In this document: positions 35,001 to 64,000 of the stretch, in pieces
How the letters are laid out: the number at the start of each line of letters is the position of its first letter
Numbering within the stretch: the first letter of the stretch is position 1
Assembly: GCA_012861695.1 (NCBI GenBank)
Contig: JAAOOA010000147.1
Coordinates: forward strand, 1,152,423-1,216,422
Direction: 5' to 3'
Length of the DNA stretch: 64,000 bases
Source: Trematomus loennbergii
Taxonomy: Eukaryota > Chordata > Actinopteri > Perciformes > Nototheniidae
Notes under the pieces: model-generated
The model's database searches: none
What the model saw: the letters and a program-made list of their open reading frames with translations, nothing else
What the model was told of the DNA's origin: nothing
Translations under genes and position numbers: made by a program

Positions 35001-35204
35001 TCCTATATTAAGGCTTTGAAAAACTTAACTCAACAATAAAAGTCTCCAGAACACAAAGGAGTATTATGTTTAAGCATATTGTATGTAACATTTGTTACAT
35101 GGTTAACTTACCAAAATAATACAAAAAAGTCACACCCTTATTCATCTTAGAAGATCATGTAATACTTAAATATGTACATAGGGCGTCTTTCTGAAATATG
35201 CATA
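32011..35204. other. AT-rich spacer before copy B, no gene seen
   Basis: No coding frame longer than about 120 codons and none with a recognisable family. It contains a GTGTGC repeat (32,382-32,432), a SINE-like TTTATATAGCACCTTTCATG stretch (33,598-33,645), AAGTACTTGAGTA-type repeats (34,250-34,370) and a 13-G run near 34,527. The sequence becomes the copy B duplication at about 35,205. Confidence 0.5.
32376..32432. repeat. (GTGTGC)n short tandem repeat
   Basis: About eight GTGTGC units followed by GCGC. Confidence 0.9.
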
Positions 35205-35419
35205 TATACAAATAAAAATGGAGTATATATAACAGCGTTTTTGCTATTAGGGAAGGATTTCTGATATTAACCCACCACACAATACATCCTATTTATCAAG
35301 AATTTCCCAGCCATACAGTTTGTTAAGAAACAGGTATACTAGCAATACTACAAAGGCTGCTTCTTGGTTTACAAAGTGCTGTATGACAATGTTAAGTCTT
35401 CTGTTCAGACCAGACACCA

Positions 35420-57739
<22,320 letters not shown>

Positions 57740-57813
57740 GTTGTCACACACCTGCCCGAGTCCCAGCTGACTGATCCCTCACAAAGCAGACTTCAGATCA
57801 GCTGTGAGCCTCG

Positions 57814-57825
57814 GAAAACGAAAGC
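57814..57825 (+). promoter_or_regulatory. Second IRF-type element, HERC copy B
   Basis: GAAAACGAAAGC, 75 bases upstream of the copy B ATG; same sequence and spacing as in copy A. Confidence 0.65.
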
Positions 57826-57875
57826 TAAAGCTAGAGAGAGTCACACTGAGGCGTGTGTTAGCTTTCAAGATAAAT

Positions 57876-57887
57876 GAAAGTGAAACT
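57876..57887 (+). promoter_or_regulatory. ISRE (IRF/ISGF3 site), HERC copy B
   Basis: The same GAAAGTGAAACT motif as in copy A, 137 bases upstream of the copy B start codon. Flanks are nearly identical to copy A. Confidence 0.75.
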
Positions 57888-58631
57888 CAGAGTGGTTGTT
57901 TAAATCCATAGGCTATTATGTTATGAACTAATGCAACATTTAAAATGTGGTTAGATTTAAAAGAGTTGATACTGAGAGTTTTACAGTCATTACTGTTAAG
58001 GTGCAGATCGGGTTTGTGTTTCATTGAATTGGAAAGTGATGGATATGGGTGGATTACTGAACAGTCCTATGGAGTACAGGGGCCCACAGTATCAGGGGCC
58101 CAAAGCAACATTTATTGTTCACAAAACGACTACAAAAAGATATCAAATGACAAAAGACAAAGACAAAAATAATTGGAGATTGACACAAAACAACTTCATA
58201 GACACAAACAACTCCAAAGAGACACAGTGACCACAGGGTCAGACAAAATGAGCTAAAAAAGAGACTTCAATTAAATAAACAATAACCATGTAAGAGACAC
58301 AAAATGGCACAAACAGATGTTATGGCCTGGTTCAAAGTTTAACTATTTATTATGAGAGAGCAAAATATACATACAATTCAAGGCCGGTGCGATGTGCTGT
58401 TCTGACTACCTCTTTGTATTCTCTCAGTCTCTGCACATGACCTTGCTACTTTCAATATTGCAAGCTAAACACTTTCTCATGTGACTTTTCCCTTCGTTGG
58501 TATCCAACCCATCAGAACCTGGGATTAGTGATTGTGTCTATTTATTTTATAGTCATAGCATTCTCATGAGCACAATAAGCATATAATGTAATAATAAGAA
58601 TTAGTCTTGTAATGTTATATACAAATAGTCT

Positions 58632-58648
58632 CCACACACACACACACA

Positions 58649-58735
<87 letters not shown>

Positions 58736-58745
58736 ACACACACAA
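58632..58745. repeat. (CA)n microsatellite
   Basis: About 55 CA units with three small interruptions. Confidence 0.95.
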
Positions 58746-58954
58746 GGCTCAGACAGGTGCACAGGACCCGAACATCCTGTATGTCATATAAATGTGTGTG
58801 TGGGGGGGGGGGGGGGGGTACAGTGGGTGGTCATTGAAAATGTGTTCTGATATTAGTTCTTCGCAGAAATGAGCCAGCGGGTGAGTGTGGGTATTTCTTT
58901 AGCTAAATAATGGAAACGGGTCCCACAGACCCGAACACCATGCAAGGGTTAAAG

Positions 58955-59320
58955 TAGCCCCCTTTTGCCTTGATGACAGCTTTGCACACTCTTGGCTTCT
59001 CTCAGTCAACTTCATGAGGTAGTCACCTGGAATGGTTTTCAATTAACACGTGTGCCTTGTCAAGAGTCCATTTGTGGAATTACTTGCCTTCTTAATGTGT
59101 TTGAGACCATCAGTTGTTGTGCAGAGGTAGAGTTAGTGCACAGTGGAAAGCCCTATTTGACTACTGTTGTAATCCATATTATGGCAAGAGCCACTCAACT
59201 AAGTGAAGAGAAACGACCGTCCATCATCACTTTAAGAAATGAAGGCCAGTTGATCGTAAAATGTCAAGAACTTTGAATTTATCCTCAAGTGCAGTCACAA
59301 AAACCATGAGATGGGTCGTT
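58955..59320 (+). pseudogene. Tc1/mariner 5' fragment with truncated transposase start
   Basis: The non-coding 5' part matches the salmonid-type Tc1 leader (TTTTGCCTTGATGACAGC, TGAGGTAGTCACCTGGAATG). At about 59,180 an ATG opens MARATQLSEEKRPSIITLRN, the first helix-turn-helix of Tc1 transposase; the frame stops after about 30 codons and the next bases continue the family sequence in another frame for a short way before a microsatellite cuts it off. Confidence 0.75.
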
Positions 59321-59367
59321 ATGTCATTTGTGTGTAGATATTTTTCCCTCCTCCTGTGTCTGGTGGT

Positions 59368-59381
59368 GTGTGTGTGTGTGT

Positions 59382-59448
<67 letters not shown>

Positions 59449-59460
59449 GTGTGTGTGTGT
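59368..59460. repeat. (TG)n microsatellite
   Basis: About 45 TG units with three interruptions; it ends the Tc1 fragment. Confidence 0.95.
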
Positions 59461-59464
59461 GAGC

Positions 59465-59999
59465 AAGCAGGTGGTGCCCGATAGCTGATTAGCTACCTTC
59501 AACCTGCTGATTGTTCCACCTGAAGAGACAGGAGCATTTAAGCTGCAGCCATGCAGTTCCTCTACCCTCTCTCTGACTCGACTTCTCCTACTCCCAACAC
59601 ACTTGCGTATTGAGATATCTGTCCTCTTGTGCTGTGTGTATACTTATACCGGTCCTTTTGCTTGTTGTGAAACCTTAGAAAGAGAAACTACCTTTACCTG
59701 TCTTTGTAAACACGCTTTGATTTATTTAGGAGTGAGACACCCTCTTTTTGTTTGAACCTTTTTATCCTGTTTACTGGTAAGAGTAGGTAAGAAGCCTGTA
59801 TTTTATTTTATTTGTTTTTTAGGCAAGTTTAAGGAAACTCTGTAAAGACGTTGTTTGTTATGTTGGGGTAGTCTCACCTCTTGAGTTATTAAATCTCAAA
59901 AAGCTGATTTCCTGTGTCGTTTACCATTTCTTGGGAGTGGGAAGAGTTGGAGAGGGCAATTTTATGCTGCGCCTAGGTTCCCCTAGATCTGGGCGTAAC
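59465..59999 (+). mobile_element. Possible solo LTR or LTR fragment
   Basis: Ends AGATCTGGGCGTAACA, like the CGTAACA and CCGTAACA ends of the two other LTR-type sequences in the window. The left end is hidden by the microsatellite. No internal region. Confidence 0.4.
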
Positions 60000-60090
60000 A
60001 AATGACACTATCTGACAGAATGTATGTTTGAGACCAAGTATCCATTTAAAAATATGCTATAACAAACTTTATTCCAAATAAACAACAAAA

Positions 60091-61580
60091 ATGCAGTGTT
60101 TTCATTTCTTGGTTTGCAATACAGAGAGAGGGCTCAGAATAATAGATGTGTAAAGTTATAAGCAGTTCAATTGAAGGCGACTTTATTCACAGCACGGAGG
60201 CAATAAGAGTTAACACATTCAGTTGTTAAAGCTCAACAATGTGTTTTGATTAAATTAAAATCTTAAGAATTATATTATATTATATTATTTGAAAGTGGTA
60301 GTTTTACTATATTTCTACACATTTAAAGTGTTGATACTAAAATGTAAGCAGCTTCATCCTAACTGAAGGTGCTTGTAATCTCCTCCTGTCGTCAGCAGGT
60401 GGCGCTGTGGTCTCACATTAATGTGACTTCAGGTTCCTGTGCTGCTGTGTCAAATCTTACATTTGGATTCAGATTGTTTTCCTGTTTTTAGTTAAACTTA
60501 TACGGGTTACTTTAAAAATTGTTAATATCAAATTACATATGAATACATTTTTCAAATGTTCTGACATAAGCAACATTTCTGACATAAGCATAACTTAACT
60601 CAGCATAACTCAGTTCAGTTGTTAAGTTCAGCCGTGTTTTGTGCCCACCTCAACGTCCAAATACAGCCCCATCTCTCCCAGACCCACCTGGTGACGTACT
60701 TGCTAGAAGATTAATCTGGACACCTCCTCGAACACCCTTTACGTAAACCAATCAACACGCCAGGAGCCGGGATTCGATCTGGGAAGTGGCGAGATCCAAG
60801 CGAGGGGCACTGAAAAAGCTCTCTGCCAGAGTTGGGAACCACCTTCCTCCAGAGCCTTCCCAATCCAAACTAGGGCCTTTCACGCATGAAATACACCCGC
60901 CGAATGTCAGCCATCATTGGGGCAGAGGTCCCAGAGGTTCCTGTCCTTAACCCCCTCTGGGAACCCTTTTTGGTCCCTACTGTTAACCTCTAAATCAGAA
61001 TCATTGCTGTGGCAGAGGTGAACAACTGCAGCCGTCCTCTGGACTCACACAGAAAAGATGGCCACAGGAAGCCACACTCGACTCACAAGGGTCTGTCGTC
61101 TTAAAGGGTCAGGCCAGGAGGGAGGGACGGGGAAAGCTCCACAGCTGGCATCAGAAACAAGGTAACTGGTGCCTGGGGAAACATTTGTGTTGCTAAATGA
61201 TGGTAAAACCCCCCTAAAACAGGTGCAAGGGTCTTTGAAGTGTCAATTATCAATGTGTGTCCTATAGGATGTAACCCATCACATTGGTTAAAAGACTGCT
61301 CCTGTCAAAGTATGATCCTCTACATGTCAACACACTCTCTTTGACTGAAAGCATCACTCTGAGCTGTATGTGTATGTTACATACTGTGGGTCTTAACAAC
61401 ATAGTATTGTGTGATATATAGTGTGTCAGCTGTTTGTGTTGAGCTGAATGTAGTGATGAGCTGCATCCTCACAGGGTTCATCTTCAGTTTCATGGAGATA
61501 CTTTTCAATTATCACCTGCTGCCTTCCCTCATCAATTATACATCACAGCTACAGTTCACTGACCCGCCATACTGCCCACT
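60091..61580. other. Conserved non-coding block upstream of HERC copy B
   Basis: Counterpart of 18,797-19,860 and 20,806-21,230. No gene recognised. The uninterrupted CTGGTGCC near 61,165 is the empty site of the copy A hAT. Confidence 0.4.
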
Positions 61581-61585
61581 CAATC

Positions 61586-61693
<108 letters not shown>

Positions 61694-62027
61694 ATTCAAG
61701 GTCAAATACTAACCTGGCCTTAACCCCGCCCCCTGTCCCGCCCACTTGAGGACAGGGTTTCCCGCTCAGCGGAGTTTGACCTCTGACCTCTCTGCCCTCG
61801 CTTGTTTCACCTGATGTTACTACTGATGAAATATTCAACAGTGTCAACCGTTGCCCGTTATCATGGAGGCGAAAAAACACAGCACGTTGTTTTGTTGCAG
61901 TAACTATGAACTGGTTCAGCATAGAATTTACTCTCAATACATCTGATGAATCAATATGTGTATTTAAATGTGCAGTCTGCCCGAAATAGACCGAACACTA
62001 ATGAATTGATCTCTCAATTATTGAAAA

Positions 62028-62710
62028 TAATAATAATAATAATGGGTTTCATTTATAAACCACTTCATATTTGAGTGCAAATCCCGAAGTGCTACATGCA
62101 GTGAGCATGGAACAATATACAACAGTACACAACACGGTAGGATTAATAAAAGCAGTAAAAACAAACAATACAAAATAAATAAAAGGGTAGTAATAAATAA
62201 GATAAAAGATCTAGGAAAAGGCTCTATTGAGCAGATGGGTTTTGAGGAGGTTCGTATTGCTGGAGCGAGAGGTCCGCAAGGAAGTATGAGGGGTGAGGAG
62301 TTCCTTGAGGTAAGGGGGGCAGTTCCATGGATACACTGGTGGGTGAGGAGGAAGACCTTGTATTCGATCCTCAGTTCCACGGGGAGCCAGTGTATTGATT
62401 TCAGGATGGGGGTGATATGATCGTATTTGCGCACCCTCATCAGGATCCTAGCAGCGCTGTTCTGAATGTACTGGAGCTTCTGGATGCTTTTGTTAGGGAT
62501 CCCGATGAGGAGTGCATTGCAGTAGTCCAGCCTGGAGGAGACAAAGGCGTGGACTAGCTTTTCGGCGTCAGACAGAGTGAGTGTGGGGCGGAGTTTGGCG
62601 ATATTCCTGAGGTGATAGGAGTTCTTGCACAGCTGTTTAATGTGAGCCTCAAAGGTCAGATGGGCGTCCATTCTAACACCCAGGTTGGTGACTATTGAGG
62701 AGAGGGTAAT
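62028..62710 (-). mobile_element. L2-type LINE, 3' end of ORF2, copy B, internally deleted
   Basis: Same L2 fragment as 23,330-24,155. It lacks about 135 bases present in copy A (23,555-23,690), lost between two similar GGGTTTTGAGG/GGGGTTTGAGG stretches. A small deletion near 62,618 also shifts the frame. Confidence 0.85.
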
Positions 62711-63603
62711 GTTATAATTAATTGTTATTTTGCGGCTGACTGACGGTATGCATGCAGCATTAAGTGACTCATCTTATCCTATAGAATGTATTATTTACTA
62801 TACATGTAATGAACAAGATTGAAACATCCCAAAAATTAAACAAAATTACATAAATTAAGATGCACAAAATAAACCCACTTTCTTACTTGATGATCAGTTC
62901 TGATACCTTTATACATGTAGCTATTTATTTAATTTCCTCAAAATTGATCCTGATTTGGATGGATTTGTTGAATAAAGAGACGAAAACATTTTGGTTTTGA
63001 ATGTTTAAAAACAAACAGATTTATACATTTTCTTTACGCAGTCTCAACGTGTTTACAAAACCGAAGCAGTCAGTAACAAAGGCTCACCTTACAAAATTTC
63101 CATACTAAATAACATTATCTTGTTAAGAAACTTATAAAAATATAAAATCAGCCACATCTGAATCCTTTTAATCAGCTGAGAGAAAAACAAGAAGACCAAA
63201 CTAAACAGTTTTAATAAAAGAAAAACAACAGAGAAACCAGATAAGAAGAGTTTGAAGATTAGAAAATAATAGAAACCATCATAAAAGGCTAAGCAGTTTT
63301 GTTGTTAATTCAACTTGCTGGGGATGTATACAGATGTAGTTGCTATCTGCAGCATCTGGACTACATGCTGAAGAGTTTCTGTGAATCCTTTGACAGAAAA
63401 GCCTCATCTTCATCACTCTATAACCCTGAAACCCTCCTGCTTCTGACAGCCGGACGCTGAGAGACGTTGTGGTGATCCAGATGTTGCTTCACAGATTTCC
63501 TCTCAGGGAAAAACAGAAACCTCAGCAGTCAGTCTCCATCACCGCCAGCCCTCCCTTTAAATCAGCGTGTTGCAGCTTTATGCACAAGCTTTAAGGATAC
63601 AAG
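62711..63603. other. AT-rich intergenic DNA, copy B
   Basis: Counterpart of 24,156-25,047; no open frame of note. Confidence 0.35.
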
Positions 63604-63696
63604 TCAGTTCTGTTTAGAAACGTAGAAAGATTTCCATCGGATGGCAGAGAAGATGGTGTGGATGAAGTAGAGGAGGGTCGCCACGTACGAGAAGAC
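63604..63696 (-). CDS. MAL-family (MARVEL) last exon, copy B
   Basis: Same exon as in copy A. A two-base deletion after the RWKSF codons removes the usual stop, so the frame runs on to a TGA at 63,604-63,606, adding eight codons. Earlier exons would lie beyond the window end. The deletion may be a base-calling error. Confidence 0.6.
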   Translation of the reverse strand, partial: VFSYVATLLYFIHTIFSAIRWKSFYVSKQN

Positions 63697-64000
63697 CTGA
63701 AGAGACAAGGAGAACGTCAGGGGAATGAAGGGAGTCGCTTCCTCGGAGAATGATTTTATAGGATAAGACATAACAATCTGCCCAATCAGTCCCAGCACCT
63801 TATCAGCATGTTTCCACCTTTATAGAGGATGTTGTATGTTGTGTCTCTACTGTCATGTTTGGGTGAGAAACTCTGGGATTTTAACCTAAAAAAGTATCAT
63901 TAGGCTACAAAAAACTACACCACAGTAAAATAACTCATGTCCATCACTAAGATAAAGGCGGGCTTCATCACGGCCATCATGGAAACTCATCTATTCACTC

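Larger units (their letters stand above)
58130..60090. mobile_element. Composite insertion in copy B: microsatellites, Tc1 fragment, LTR-like piece
   Basis: Copy A reads CACAAAACGATGCAGTGTTT (18,785-18,804), whereas copy B has about 1.96 kb between these halves. It holds (CA)n at 58,632-58,745, a Tc1 5' part (58,955-59,320), (TG)n at 59,368-59,460, and an LTR-like piece to 59,999 ending GGGCGTAACA. Confidence 0.65.

Overview
The window is nuclear DNA of a bony fish, most likely a teleost. The evidence is split vertebrate genes with GT-AG introns, a HERC5/HERC6-type E3 ligase, a MAL-type last exon, and a transposon load typical of ray-finned fish (hAT, PIF/Harbinger-like and Tc1 DNA elements, an L2-type LINE, tRNA-derived SINEs, a Ty3/gypsy element, long CA/TG and TC microsatellites). 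No species can be named.

The main architecture is a direct tandem duplication. Copy A (about 662-25,450) and copy B (about 35,205 to the window end) carry the same content in the same order and orientation, very similar in base sequence except for large insertions. Each copy holds, on the minus strand, a 23-exon HERC5/6-like gene (A 878-18,016; B 35,420-57,739), about 1,000 codons with an N-terminal RCC1 propeller, a spacer and a C-terminal HECT domain with the catalytic Cys. Upstream of exon 1 each copy has two ISRE/IRF-type motifs. About 6-7 kb further on lie an L2 LINE fragment and the last exon of a MAL-family (MARVEL) gene, also on the minus strand.

Both HERC copies show many 1-2 base indels, often in homopolymers and mostly at different places. 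Over much of the gene one copy is open where the other is broken. This fits residual long-read error, or two haplotypes assembled in tandem, at least as well as pseudogenes.

The copies differ mainly by transposons, several with a target-site duplication (TSD) and an empty site in the other copy. Only in A: a SINE beside a HECT exon, hAT elements at 7,319, 18,267 and 19,868 (the last keeps a BED zinc-finger reading frame), an inverted-repeat element at 9,518, an LTR-like insertion with a nested element (10,825-12,416), a PIF-like element (21,420-23,075), and a local repeat of the HERC promoter and exon 1 start (about 15,970-16,190). Only in B: a 2.1 kb replacement with a 380-bp TC tract (37,518-39,604), a TTAA-flanked element (46,207-47,373), a 5.8 kb nested hAT composite (48,308-54,091), a hAT element (56,203-57,262) and a Tc1/microsatellite/LTR-like composite (58,130-60,090).

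The unique spacer (25,457-35,200) holds a hAT element with an 8-bp TSD, a possible first exon beginning Met-Pro-Phe-Cys, a decayed Ty3/gypsy element (5' LTR, gag, protease, RT/RNase H, truncated integrase; no 3' LTR seen) and about 3 kb of AT-rich DNA with no recognisable gene. By family knowledge HERC5/6 proteins are interferon-induced ligases in antiviral defence; the ISRE motifs here fit that. The locus reads as a young, transposon-rich expansion (or apparent expansion) of an innate-immunity E3 ligase.
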